Origin: Antennarius striatus
Taxonomy: Eukaryota; Chordata; Actinopteri; Lophiiformes; Antennariidae
DNA: 64,000 bases
Reading direction: 5' to 3'
Assembly (NCBI RefSeq): GCF_040054535.1
Contig: NC_090784.1
Location: 15,243,001-15,307,000, forward strand
A model generated the notes under the pieces. It had not been told where the DNA came from, searched no databases, and was given only the letters and a program-made list of their open reading frames with translations. Shown piece after piece: positions 11,401-28,126 of this stretch (its first letter is position 1; every line of letters begins with the position of its first letter). The translations under genes were made by a program, and so were the position numbers.

Positions 11401-14400
11401 GTTTAGGGTTTCAGAATCTCACTTAATAGTGAACCTTCCCTGGATTAGAGAAATCTAATCTATTCATAGAGGAGTCTTGAGACATGAAGTGTTTGAGTGA
11501 GACAGATTTCTGACCATGTGGCTCCTATTAAAAAAATGCTAAATACATGATTACAACTTCATAGTGCTATGCAGTTGACAAAATCACAGGCCTGACCACC
11601 ACTTCAGTCCAGATATTTTTTGGGGGGGTTTTGCTGGTTTTTCAAATAAATAGTTTTTATGCTGTCATGATAGTACCCAGTTTCATAGTCTACGTTTTGT
11701 CCTGACTTAAAAAGGGAGGTGAGTATCTCTGACCTGACTCAAAAACCAAGATGGTCATTCCATGCTCACCATTACTGAAGGCTTCCGTAATGTTCAGAGG
11801 TGTATTTGCACCTCTTGTACTTTTATCTCATCAAGTCCTTTTGCATAAGTAGTACAGTTGAACATTTAAGGAAATAAATGTCAATGGGTTATTAATGTTA
11901 ATTCCTCTACCTCTACTCTTTAAGTATTCCCTGTGTAATGAGCCACTGATCGAGCTCTCTAATCCCGGAGCCAGTGGATCCGTCTTCTATGTATCAAGTG
12001 ATGATGAGTTCATCATCAAAACTGTGCAACACAAAGAGGCAGAGTTCCTCCAGAAACTTCTACCTGGATACTTCATGGTGAGTCTACCACTAAACATAAC
12101 AAACAGATGACTGTTCAGTGTGAGTGACTGTTACTGCAGGAATTATAATTACTTCATAGTAGGCAACTTAAATTTGTAGGATCTCTGAAGTATTTCTGAT
12201 TTGAATGTCAAATGCTTGATGTTTTCTCCGCATTCTTTCTTCCTTCCAGAATATCAACCAAAATAAGCGCACCCTTCTCCCCAAATTCTACGGACTGTAT
12301 TGCGTTCAGGCAGGTGGCAAAAATATCCGTATTGTAGTAATGAACAATCTTTTGCCTCGGATCGTCCCCATGCACATCAAATATGATCTGAAGGGCTCCA
12401 CCTATAAAAGACGAGCTTCGCCAAAGGAAAGAGAAAAGGCTGTTCCCACCCACAAAGACCTGGACTTTTTCCAGGATTTGCCAGATGGCCTGCTTCTAGA
12501 AGCGGACAACTACAATGCCATGTGCAAGACTATACAGAGGGACTGCTTGGTGAGTCCTGGAGACATTTGTTTTTCATTGAAATAAGGACACTCATTAGCT
12601 TAGAGCTGAAATGGCTGTCCTATTACTGAAAATTAGAAGAAAAAAAAAGTTTTTAAAAGCAATTTTTAAAAAAACAGTACTGTATTTTAAATGCAGAGGT
12701 TTTGCACGTCTTCAGTTGTACATTCAAAATGTTTCCCTTCTGACACTTACCACTACCAAACATCAAATCAGACAAATGAGAATGAGAACCTCACCAAAAC
12801 AATGTCACCAGAGTTTGTGGTATTTTATGACATCAAACATGTGTACGTTGAAACATTTTTTTGTATTCATAGTCTTGCAGTTTTATTTATGGTGTTTGTA
12901 TATTTCTTTTAGCTTTTGCAGAGTTTCAAGATTATGGACTACAGTCTTTTACTGGGCATCCACAACATGGATCAGGCCAGTCGAGAGAGGGAGCGTGTTG
13001 GGGCCAATTCAGGGGACAGTGGAGGTTCGGAGGGAGCGGTGACCCCGGATCAGCGCCGGCCACAAGCACAGAAAAGTCTGTACTGTACAGCAATGGAGTC
13101 CATTCAAGGAGAGGCTAGAGGGAAGGGGGCTTTGGATTCAGAGGACCAGTGAGTCAAACACAGAAGATTGAGCGGATCTTTGTTAATGACTTGGGTGTGA
13201 TAGCTAGATAATTGTTTGTTGTCTCTCTTCACTTGTCTTTCCAGTATGGGTGGTATTCCATGTCGTAATTCTAAAGGAGAGAGGTTGCTGATCTACGTCG
13301 GCATCATTGACATTCTCCAGTCCTACAGGCCAGTGTCTCAGAACATCCAAATTAAATACAGTAATCCCTCGCGCATTCGCGCATCAACACGCGCTACTTT
13401 ACCTCATCGCGGATTTTTAGTAGGTAGTCACGTGATACCGTACTCGCATTCTATTGACTGACGGCATCCGGAAGTGTGCTATGTTCTGTGAGTCTCGGAA
13501 CGCAGCGACTGTTTAACTCTTATTGACTGTTTAAAGCACTTTTGTGTCTCATTGAAGTCCGAGACTCACGGAATGGAGGGCACTTCTGGATGCCTGTATT
13601 TGTAGAAGCTCTGTTACTCACTGGGAGCTTGTCACTATGGTTACACATAATCTCCTTTTATCCTATGTTTTTGTATAGGTTTATTAAGAAGTTGGAACAC
13701 TCCTGGAAAGCACTGGTCCATGATGGGGTAAGAACGAGCAAGTCTGAATCTATGAAGCTAGGCAAAGTGTGATTAAACTGTTAGAGCAATGACTTCTTTG
13801 AGTTTCTTATGAACTCCATATATATTGATCATTGATCGATCATCCATAACATAACGACCAGTGAGAGGTGAAGTGAATACCACCGATAAACACTGATCAT
13901 CTATTTTCATGGCACCTGTGAGTGGGTGGGATATATTTGGCAGCCAGTGAACATTTTGTCTTCAAAGTTTAAATGTTTGTAGGAAAAACTGGCAAACATA
14001 AGGATATGAACGAGTTCGACAAGGGCCAGATTTTGACAGCTAGTCACTGAGTCAGAGCGTCTCCAACACCACAACTCTTGTGGGTTGTGCTGGTCTGCAG
14101 TAGTTGGTATCAGTAGTTGCAGTAGTTGGTATCTATTCATTAAAAGTAGTCTAGGGAAGGAAGTGGTGAATCATAGACAGTCATGGGCATCCAGCATTCA
14201 TTACTGCACTTGGGGAGCAGCCCATGTGGCTTGCTCCATCAGCTGAGCTGCTGCTGCTGAAGTGGCTGAGATATTTAATGCTGGTTCTGATAGAAATGTG
14301 TCAGATTACTCAGGAAATCACGCTGTAGCCACGTACCAGTCAGGGTGGCCGTGATGACGTGTTTTTTTAATCATGTTACATTTGGCTCTTAGGTATTTGA

Positions 14401-15585
14401 AAGCATCCAACTAAATTTCTAACTCAATTCATTAAAATTATCTATATAATCTGTAATAACATGTCTGGAAAGTAAAAAATAAACTGACTAAAATAATTTA
14501 TGGATAACTTGATAATAAGTACAACTGTTAAGGAAAGTGAAAAGAGAAGGAGTCGCTGGTTTCTTAAATATGAGTTATCTTCCAGCTTCTAATGGCTCTT
14601 TTGCTGTTTTGTCACTTTAGGACACAGTTTCAGTTCACAGACCTGGTTTCTATGCAGATCGTTTCCAGCAATTCATGTGCAACACGGTGTTCAAGAAAAT
14701 TCCACGTAAGCATCCATATAGTATATACAGGATGAATTTGAATTACACTTGGGAAAAGTGTAGGTGCCCTACTTTATTGTACTCTTTTTGATTTCTTCCG
14801 TCTTCATCAGTAAAACCATCACCGTCCAAGAAAAGTCGTGGCGGGGGTCAGGCAGGTCTCAGGAGGGCCCCCACTCTGGGAGCTCCCACCCCGCTCTCCC
14901 ACGCAACAGGGCCGTCTGCCATCGACTCCAGGCTCGTCTACCACAGCCACTTTAAAAGCACGGAGTCAGAGGCAGACAGTGGTAAGAACCCAGAGGTCAC
15001 AAGCAAAGCAATGAGAAGATTACAGTAAATAGAATGATATCCATAGTTTTACTCATAGCTGTGCTCAGAGTGTACAGGTGTTGCTCTCTGCAATCATTTA
15101 ATGATTTACTGTTTTCAGGGATACAGGCTGGCAGACCAGATCTTGTTCCGAGGACCCCTCCTTTGGTAGAAAACCCTGCCGACTATCAGGCCAACCTCTC
15201 TGGCTCATCAATAGGCAGCACTGGAGCGGGCTCCAACTCTCCTCCCATACGGTAAAGATCCACCAAGATAAAGATGCATAACCAATATTCATTTGTCCTT
15301 CTCACTTTCCAACTCTGTTTTCTTTGCTGAATCGTCACTGTAGGTCTGTAGGGGTGGAGGTCCACAAGTCAGCAAACACAGACCTTGACCAGGGTTCTTC
15401 TCACAGGTAGAAGCCAGTGATAAGGACTTGAACTAAACTGTAAATAGACACAATTGCTCTGCATTTATCAGCTCTTTTTTTTTTTCAGCTTTGAGGCAGA
15501 AGGAGTTTTGGATAAGTCAGCCAATCTGTCGGGTAACGAAGATGTAGTTTCACTCTCAGACATAAACCCTGAAACAAACATTTGA
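6609..15585 (+). CDS. pip5k1a: Phosphatidylinositol 4-phosphate 5-kinase type 1 alpha
   Basis: Fifteen coding exons: 6609-6654, 9430-9464, 10178-10270, 10472-10602, 10695-10812, 11925-12077, 12250-12549, 12913-13148, 13245-13328, 13679-13727, 14621-14705, 14811-14981, 15119-15251, 15344-15406, 15489-15585; phases agree, about 597 residues. The enzyme phosphorylates PtdIns4P to PtdIns(4,5)P2 at the plasma membrane, feeding actin, endocytosis and PLC signalling. Visible motifs are the Gly-rich loop NPGASGSVF (about 154-162), the ATP-binding Lys in FIIKTV (about 173), the catalytic DLKGS (about 238) and IMDYSLLLG (about 299). The type I fold continues through [14 protein letters not shown] to [11 protein letters not shown]. 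The C-terminal tail is Ser/Pro-rich and disordered, ending DINPETNI. Exon 9 ends at a GC donor. The 1A paralogue is chosen from memory of the sequence plus neighbours psmd4 and znf687; 1B or 1C is less likely. Confidence 0.92.
8464..8495 (+). repeat. (TG)n microsatellite in pip5k1a intron 1
   Basis: Pure TG run of 32 bases inside the 2.8-kb first intron of pip5k1a. Confidence 0.9.
11112..11279. mobile_element. 168-bp MITE with ~24-bp inverted ends, TA target sites
   Basis: The left end CAGTATTTTCTGCACTATAA and the right end, read on the minus strand as CAGCATTTTCCGCACCATAA, match at 17 of 20 positions. Both ends are flanked by TA, the target choice of Tc1/mariner-superfamily elements. There is no coding capacity, so this is a non-autonomous element in pip5k1a intron 5 (10813-11924). 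Internal copies of the CACTGGA-TATAAGGTGCAC motif suggest subterminal repeats. Confidence 0.75.
13359..13600. mobile_element. Partial pogo/Tigger-like MITE in pip5k1a intron 9
   Basis: Begins with CAGTAATCCCTCGCGCATTC, an end of the kind seen in pogo/Tigger-type elements. Two imperfect inverted arms follow: 13462-13500 (CATCCGGAAGTG ... GTGAGTCTCGGA) and 13556-13597 (TCCGAGACTCAC ... CACTTCTGGATG). No matching terminal repeat is visible on the right, so the copy appears truncated. It starts about 30 bases after the end of exon 9. Confidence 0.5.
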
Positions 15586-17586
15586 TTGTGAGTCTAACCA
15601 TCGGCATGTTGCGTTTGCAACTACTTAGGATTTTGTACATTTCTTACATCGTTTGGACGATTTTGTAACACGACTTCTTTTCACAGGATCGACAAATGCC
15701 ACTTACAGAGGAGGCATTTCTTGATGAGATGCCTCCAATGTCCCAAAGCCTGATTATCTTTGACATACACCTGGAAAAAAAGACGTATGAATAACAGTTC
15801 TTCAGTGGCTCTGGTGACATTCAGTTGATTAAACGAAGACCTTCTGCTGCGATGGCACGAGAAACAGGAGAAATAGTTTTTGTAATGTACAAAGCCCAGG
15901 CCTCATTCACTAGTGCGTAATGAAGGCAATCGTGTCATCCAGGAAGTCAGCCAATCATGTCCACTTTTGGCAGCACATAGAGATGTGAGTTTCAAAAGTC
16001 CAGCATGAATACATGCAAAAATGTTTAAGAGCACATGACACAGACTGCATTTTTTGGAGTGAATCATTTCATGTGTTTTCATTGACTGTCTAAATAGGTT
16101 CACATTTCTGTGATTCACTGCACTTATCATTGGCAAAGAGCTATCAGCTGCCATTGTTGACTCTCGTCTAGTACACATTTCTTTCAATTGACTGTGGGTG
16201 TACAGTAATTGCCAGACATCAAATTTGGAAACGATACACCGATGCTGCAATGTTTTTCAATCAAAATTTTTAGTTGGACTGCTGGAAGCCACAGTGGTGC
16301 TGCAATGGTGAATGTTCCTCACAATGATTCCTCAAGTAGAAGAATATTAACATGGGGAACCACATATGTATGAAGCTGAAAACCACCTAGTGTGACCATG
16401 TGTCTATACATAAATTAGTAATTCTACAGCTGATAGAAGGGTAAAAAATGCACCTCTGTTAGAAACAGATCTTATTAATGGAGTTGAAGTCATCACTTAA
16501 ATATTTATATTTCTGGAACAGCCATCGACAGATTTTTAAAAAAAAGCATTTTAAAGCAAACACTAGCACAACTTTTTATGTTTGTCATTCGTTTGGTCAT
16601 ACAGTTCATTGGCTGTAGACTTCAGACAATAAGAATGTCTGTCTTTTAATGATAATTTCTGCTGGTTACAGAAATCACTCCTGTCTTCTTATTCCATGTT
16701 TACCATGATTTTTGTAACCAAGTGACAGATGGTTTGGAGAGAGAGAGAGAGAGCTTTTTACGCCAATCAGATATTTCTGATACAGAGTTTTGAATTGCTA
16801 AAATCCTAGATGTCATCTGACTCTCTAAGAAATGACTGTTCATGTTGTTAGGCACACATGGTCTATGCAGCAAAGAGGGAAAGGGGACATGTGAGCTGTG
16901 AGTAATAGCACGGAAAACCTCTCCCGCTCATCAATGCACAGTTTAGGACTTTGTCTTTTGTGTTATAAGAAAATTACAGCACCAAAGAAGAGAGTGGAGA
17001 GTTCCTATAATATTTAGGATACAGTACAGGTATGAAAAAAAACACACTCCTGAACATTGCCTGGACATATAAGTTATATGAGGTAATAACACTGGGTTGT
17101 CCTGTGTTTGAAAAATCTGTTTTTAAACTGGAAGATTTGCTGAGTAGTTTGATGTCTGCTAAACTGTATTTAGCTAGTCCCTGTAAACATTCATTTGTAT
17201 TCATTTACAAAAATAGGTTTACATTGTGGCCTGAGACATTTCAAGATTTAACTCCACATTCCTGAGAAATTCAAGACATATGTTCTGTAAACTGTGGTCC
17301 TTTTATTTTCAACCTGTTCATTACTAAGTTGATTTGCTTGATGGTATTCTTGGTATTATACTGACAGAAAATGTAATATTTCAAACTGATAAGTCAAGTT
17401 GACATGTGTTAGCCACCAAAGAGAACACTCGAAGAAAACCTTCCTTTTTAGGAAAAAAAACAGGATTATATTTCGAAACACCTATATTTTAGTACTTTTA
17501 TGCTGTTACTGCTCTTTTAATTTACTGTGTAAATACTGCACACAGAACAGTTTCATCAAAATTGTTCTGTATTACACCTTGAAATG
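15586..17586 (+). other. pip5k1a: pip5k1a 3' UTR and downstream flank
   Basis: Only two bases after the stop there is a good donor (GTGAGT at 15588), with a good acceptor (TTTTCACAG) before 15687. The 3' UTR therefore probably contains a 99-base intron. No credible coding exon occurs in the remaining 1.9 kb; a short GA run is at 16736-16753. A clear AATAAA was not found before the transposon, so the UTR end is unknown. Confidence 0.5.
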
Positions 17587-18967
17587 CAGTGGTATGAAAA
17601 AGTTTGGGCACACCTGATTATTTTCCTGATTTTCTTTTATAAATAACTGGTTGTTCTGATCAACAATTTCAGTTAAATTTGTCCTATAGTAGATGAACAC
17701 AATGGTGTTGGAGAAGTGAAGTGAAGTTTATAGGATTTTCCAAAAGTTCAATAATTATTTAAACAAAAGTAGGCAGGTACATAACTTTGGGCACCTAACA
17801 CAAAAAATACATCAGTATTTAGTAGAGCCTGTTTTTGCAGATATAACAGCCTCTAAATGTTTTCAATTGCTTCCGATGAGGGCCTGGATTTTGTTTATTT
17901 TTCACTATTGGTCTTCACAACATTTCTCCAGTTCGGTTAGTTTAATGGTTGCCAGCATGGTCAGCCCGCTTTAAATCACACCACAAAATTTTTGTCTATT
18001 CAGGTCCGGGAGTGAGATGACTATTCCAGAACATTGTACTTGTTCCTCTGCATGAATGCCCTTGTAGAATTTGAAGAGCGTGTAGGGTTGCTGTCCTGTT
18101 GACATATACAGCTCCGGTGTAACTACAGTTTTGTCTCTGATTCTTGGACATTGTTTGCAAGAATCTGCTGATGTGGACTAGAATCCATACGACCTTCAAC
18201 TTTAACAAGATTTCCTGTATCTGCACTGGACACACAGCCCAACAGCATGATGGAACCACCACCAAATATACTGTGGTAGCAGGCATTGGTTTTGGAACCC
18301 TTTTTTTTTTCAACTGCAATGCGCACCGCCCCTTGTTATGTCCAAATAACTCAATTTTAGTCCAATGAGTCCAGCGAATCTCATTCCAAAATGAAACTGG
18401 CTTGTCCAAATGTGCTTTAGCATACCCCAAGTGGCTCTGTGGCACATGCACAGGCAGAGCTTCTTCTGCATGGGTCTTCCATAGAGCATCCCTTTGTGCA
18501 AGATGTGCTGAATAGTTGAACGATGCACAGTGACACCATCTGCAGCAAGATGATGTATGTCTTTGGAGCTGGTCTGTAGGATGACTTTGGCTGTTTCACC
18601 ATCCATCGCGTCTGCTTATCTGACATTTTTCTTGGCTTGCCACCCCGTGCCCTAACTAGAACTGTGCCTGTGGTCTTCCATTTTCTCACTATGTTCCTTA
18701 CAGTGGAAACTGACAGCAGACATTTTTTAGATTTCAGGGTCATTGAGCTTACTAAACAAGTTTTGTGTTCCAATAATTAGTGCGGAAGTTATTCAAATCA
18801 ATAAAACAACAAGGGTGCCCAAATTTCATAAACTTCATTCTTTCTCAAAAATTACTGTTTGTCTGCTATTTGACATATTTAACTGAAATTGTTGATCCAA
18901 ACAACCTGTGATTTATAAAGGAAAATCAGGAAAATTATCAGGGGTGCCCAACCTTTTCATACCACTG
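17587..18967 (-). mobile_element. Tc1-like transposon with decayed transposase
   Basis: The left end CAGTGGTATGAAAAAGTTTG and the right end (minus strand CAGTGGTATGAAAAGGTTGG) form inverted repeats that continue to about 47 bases. The right flank is TA and the left is TG, a mutated TA. The minus strand holds transposase remnants in several frames: an HTH-like N-terminal part near 18417-18773 (TVRNIVRKWKTTGTV), then central pieces with SIFGGGSIMLLGC and NEIRWTHWTKIELFG. Frameshifts and stops interrupt it, so it is a dead Tc1/mariner-superfamily copy of 1.38 kb. It lies between the ends of pip5k1a and the convergent pentraxin gene. Confidence 0.9.
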
Positions 18968-19698
18968 TATCTTCCCTGTGTGTTTAAAGGGCAATGCACT
19001 CTGTAGACATTACAATGACTGAAGTAATGCAATATGAACCACATTCTGCCACCATTTTAAGAAGTATATTTATTAATATGTTTTATTGCCACAGGCTGAA
19101 ATGATAAAAAATATTCTGTACCTTAGTTGATTGTACGTATACTGTATACTGACAGAAGGATGTCTGAAACTTGATGGAGTCTGTTACCTATGAAGTGGGA
19201 CTATTTGAGCTTTTCAGTTTTTATATGTCAAGTTTAGATTGTGATGATTGATTTTGTCCATGATGATCATAGGTTGTTAATCTCACATTTTTCTATATGA
19301 ATGTTTCATACGGCCTGTGTGCCAACATTGCTGGTTGTCTTATGCTTCAATGACTATATTTTTACTGTGTATAAAATGTGCATATGTACATAGGATCACA
19401 GAAATGCCTTCTCATGCAATGTGTACTGCCTGTCCATCCATGTTTCAGTTATGTGATGGTGATAATTTCCTGTTGGATTTGAAAGGATTATACACGTTTT
19501 CTAAATCTTGGTTTTGATTCTTTGTTCATGTGTTTTACCGTTTCTCAAATGGCTAACCCCTCCCCCAAAACAAACAACCAAACAAACAGGGATTACCATC
19601 AATGTCTGAAGAGACTTTAATCATCCCTAAAGAACATGAGACTTGCTTTATATAATGAAGGCTTGAACCAAGGGGATTTTATTAACTCACTCAGCCAG
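18968..19698. other. Intergenic region between Tc1 copy and pentraxin 3' end
   Basis: AT-rich sequence without a supportable exon. A short (AAAC)n-type stretch occurs near 19566-19590. TTTATT at 19678-19683 is a minus-strand AATAAA only about 16 bases beyond the pentraxin stop, a possible poly(A) signal for that gene. Confidence 0.45.
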
Positions 19699-20592
19699 TT
19701 ATTTAACATCACGCTCTTCAGCCACCACCACCTGTCCAATAACGTCGTAGCTCAGGCTACGCCAGTTGAACACGTTGCCTGGACTAAAGTACTTGCCATT
19801 CATGTACAATTTGATCTGTTGAGAAGGAATGACACTGTCCCACACATGGACATCAGTAATCATACCCATGAATGACTGACTTTCATCGAAACCCCCTCCA
19901 TATGAATCCTGCTCTTGCCCCAGGATGGTAATAGGCGCTCCACTGATGGCCCCAGTTTTGATGAATCGTATGATGGTCGCTTTCCCATCCACCCACAGTT
20001 GAGCCAAACCACTATCAGAACTCCAGGTGCTACACAAAGAGTGCCAGGTGTTTCGAGACAATGACAGTGCCTGGAAGTCTGTGCCACCCTCCCGAGCGTG
20101 AGTCCTGATGACATCATTAGAATTGGTCTTAAACAGCACAAAGTCATTGCTGTGTGCTGTGGTTGCCATTGAGAAGAGCACGTAGTTTCTGGCAAGATCT
20201 GTCTGGAATCTGAAAATATGTGACAGCTGTGAGAAACATGCAAATGGTGTCCTAATAAGCACAAAGATTTCTCATTACCTGAGACATGTGGTCAAAGCAC
20301 TGAATCTGCTTTGAGAGGTCAGGAGTTTCACATGGTCTGTCTTTGTCTCCTTGGGGAACACAAAGACTTTGCCCGACATATCTGTACATGTAGAAATGGA
20401 GGATGAATGTTGATGACATGAGCAAAAATGTTTTGTGATTGAAACTAGTATTCCAGTCATGGATTATCATCCAAACGTTACTTGATCAATATGAGCTTGA
20501 ACACAAATCTTTGTTGATTGAAAGGTTGACTTACCTTTGGTTACAGCATGACATGTTGCAAAGACCACCATCAAAAGCAAAAGCTTCTCCAT
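19699..20592 (-). CDS. Short pentraxin, C-reactive protein / serum amyloid P type
   Basis: Three coding exons on the minus strand, 20535-20592, 20279-20381 and 19699-20209, with consistent phases. They give 223 residues, the usual short-pentraxin length. It starts with the signal peptide MEKLLLLMVVFATCHA. The pentraxin signature HSLCSTWS lies at about 110-117, with Cys52 and Cys113 positioned for the conserved disulfide. The calcium-site segment GQEQDSYGGGFDESQSF is intact, so Ca-dependent binding of phosphocholine or similar ligands is expected. The product is a secreted innate-immune pattern-recognition protein. The ATG lies exactly at the start of its exon (acceptor TTGCAG), and a noncoding first exon with a TATA box is seen upstream at 21166-21231. 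CRP and SAP cannot be separated from sequence alone in fish. Confidence 0.92.
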
Positions 20593-20693
20593 CTGCAATT
20601 TCAAGAAATTATTTGACTAAAATTTGAGCAATAATTTAGTGGTTTTACTTCATTTCAGAGCAATTATTCAATCAGAGTCAGGAGTCATATTCA

Positions 20694-21012
20694 TTCATTC
20701 ATTTTCAAGTACCGCCGCAGCGGGTCACGGGAAGCTGGAGCCTATCCCAGCTGGCATAGGGCGTGAGGCAGGGGGCATTCCGGGCAGTGCACCACGAAGC
20801 CACATACAAAGACATACAAACACGCACACGCACACTCACTCCTACGGGCAATTTGGGACCGTCCAATCAACCTGAAGCGCATGCTTTTGGAGGTGGGAGG
20901 AAGCCGGAGAACCCACGCGGACACGGGGAGAGCATGAGAAGTCCCCGCAGAGAGGGACTCGAATCCGGGTCCGCCGTGTTGCGAGGCAACACTGCGCCAC
21001 CGTGCCGCCCTG
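20694..21012 (-). mobile_element. tRNA-derived SINE, copy 1, with 10-bp target duplication
   Basis: Read on the minus strand, it opens with a tRNA-like head carrying a B box (GGATTCGAGTCC type), then a body and a 3' tail of short ATTC-like repeats. The direct repeat GTCATATTCA flanks it at 20684-20693 and 21013-21022. It sits in the first intron of the pentraxin gene. The same body occurs at 37767-38081 and, truncated, near 54660. Confidence 0.85.
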
Positions 21013-21165
21013 GTCATATTCAGTCATTCTTAATTTTACATCACAAAGATTACACGTCTCCCAAAAAGTTGATGACTGAAGAAATTGACCAAACAAATAG
21101 CAAATGACTGTTTGAAAATTATTTTTAATGACAAATCCTTTCTGTATGTTTGAGGTGTCTCCTAC

Positions 21166-21231
21166 CTTGTGTGTCTTCTGAGGTTCCTGTCCTTGGTGCC
21201 CCAGTTGAAATTTGTCTGTGCAGCTTTTATA
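21166..21231 (-). promoter_or_regulatory. Pentraxin TATA box and noncoding first exon
   Basis: On the minus strand TATAAAA (plus 21225-21231) is followed by a short leader that ends at a splice donor, ACAAG|GTAGGA, at 21166/21165. The next acceptor is immediately before the pentraxin ATG at 20592, so the leader joins straight to the start codon. The same TATA-leader-donor arrangement recurs at 22144-22208 in the duplicate, which supports functional importance. Confidence 0.7.
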
Positions 21232-21855
21232 TGAAACAAATGTTTGATCTGTTTCACCATAGAGGACTGTGGACTCTTAAATTGAGTAAACCAAACAAAT
21301 GGAGAGGTTTTTTGGGGTCTACATTGGTGTTGGTTTACTTGGTATCCTCATTTTTAATTTTTTTTTTGTCCAAAGAAAAGGTCTGATTTGTCACTAGTGC
21401 ACACGTTGCTGTCAGTTTGAACTAAGGAGGTCAGATATACAGTAACATTATGTGGGAGTGCACAGCTGTTTCATTTCCTAATCCCACATCCATTATACTG
21501 GCACAACACCACTTGGTTTTGATACAAGATCTCAATATGTTGGAAGCAGGAAGGGGGATGTAACACGCCATACAGCCAAGTATCAACAGAGAATGTAGTC
21601 TCGACCTCATCTTTACTCAAATTTCCTATGTTGTTGAGTTGCCTGTATCAGACCACTTTTGAATTATTTTTTTTTAACAGCATCAGTTTTACGTAATGGG
21701 AGACCTTGGTGTGAACTGATAGGAAACACTATCTGGCTCCTGAAGTGGTGCAATTTTATTGAACTTTGTCCAGAAGTGCAGTACTGTACTTTGTTTATTT
21801 TATCTGAATCCTGTGATCTCATAAAAATTTAACAGCAAACCAAAGTCAAGACTGG

Positions 21856-21975
21856 TTTGCCATTCATGTACAATTTGATCTGTTCAGAAGTGATGACACG
21901 GTCCCACACATGGACATCAGTAATCATAACGATGAACGATTGATTTTCATCGAAATCCCCTCCATATGAACCATG
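21856..21975 (-). pseudogene. Truncated duplicate of pentraxin exon 3
   Basis: About 115 bases match the middle of pentraxin exon 3 (19787-19903) at roughly 90 percent by eye, for example the shared CCATTCATGTACAATTTGAT and CCCACACATGGACATCAGTA. The rest of the exon, exon 2 and the signal-peptide exon are missing. The fragment joins directly to sequence homologous to the pentraxin first intron, so the copy cannot encode a pentraxin. Confidence 0.85.
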
Positions 21976-22143
21976 TTTTCAGGAGTCATATTCATTAATT
22001 CTTAATTTTGTATCACAAAATAAGTAAATATCACTCAAATAAACAGTTGATGAAAGAAGAAACTGACCAAACAAACTGCAAATTACATTTAAAAATTCCA
22101 AATGAAAAACGAAACGTTTTTGTATGTTTGAAGTGTCTCTTAC

Positions 22144-22208
22144 CTTGTGTGTCTGTGAGGTTTCTGTCCTTGGTGCCCCAGTTGAAATTTGTCTGTTCAG
22201 CTTTTATA
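22144..22208 (-). promoter_or_regulatory. Duplicated pentraxin TATA box and leader exon
   Basis: Minus-strand TATAAAA at plus 22202-22208, then a leader nearly identical to the one at 21166-21231, ending at the donor ACAAG|GTAAGA (22144/22143). This donor matches the consensus better than the one in the intact gene. It belongs to the truncated duplicate. Confidence 0.65.
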
Positions 22209-22855
22209 TGAAACAAATGCTTGATCTATTTCATCATGGAGAACTGTGGACTTCTTTCTTCTCCCTAATGTAACAACAGGAGACATTTTTGGGTTTGAAT
22301 GGGTGTTGGTTTAATGTATCATGATACCTTCACATGTTATTTACCCAACAAAGAGCATTGATTTCTCACTTGTGTACAAACCATTGTCAGTTTGAACAAA
22401 GGTGGTCAGAAACATGTGGGACTGCACAGCATTTCAATTCCATGTCCCACATCCCACTTACTGAGACATCACTTGGTGCAATTTTGATACTAAATGTAGA
22501 CAAAATTCAGAGTGAGCATCCATTATACTGTAAACAATAACATTTATCAGCCTCAACATTAAAGATCTTGTCCCCCTTCTGCAATCAAATGTAATTAAGT
22601 AAAAGGAGATTTGCAAATCATTGCATTGATATAATGACCTAGCTGTTATCAATTTGGGGTTGTATCTCACCGTCTGTTAATGTTTCATCTATTCTGTTTG
22701 TAACTTTTGAAAGTCGTATATAGTGAAGTTCCTATCTTGTCGGATCAAGTTATCTTATGGCGGTAAAAGGAAAACGCCTGCCTTTTGTCCCTTTTCCCCT
22801 AAAAAACTACATTACCCATAAACCAACACGATGACACTGGTCCATCGCGTTCAAG
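22209..22855. other. Pentraxin duplicate flank and psmd4 promoter region
   Basis: 22209-22520 is homologous to the upstream flank of the intact pentraxin (21232-21540), sharing for instance GTCAGTTTGAAC and ACACTTGGT-like blocks. From about 22700 the sequence becomes the psmd4 5' flank, with the ZNF143-like site at 22807. No coding exon is seen. Confidence 0.55.
22807..22819 (+). promoter_or_regulatory. psmd4: ZNF143/STAF-like motif upstream of psmd4
   Basis: ACTACATTACCCA resembles the ZNF143/STAF consensus core (ACTACAATTCCCA) with two differences and lies about 40 bases before the psmd4 ATG. Such sites are typical of housekeeping promoters. The assignment is by pattern only. Confidence 0.4.

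Positions 22856-28126
<5,271 letters not shown>

Noticed and set aside
18123-18773. Several minus-strand open frames that could look like separate host genes
   Set aside because: They are frame-shifted parts of one Tc1-like transposase bounded by inverted repeats at 17587 and 18967.
20742-21107. Open frames of 84-114 codons on both strands near 20.8-21.1 kb
   Set aside because: They fall within the SINE copy; the same frames recur wherever the SINE occurs.
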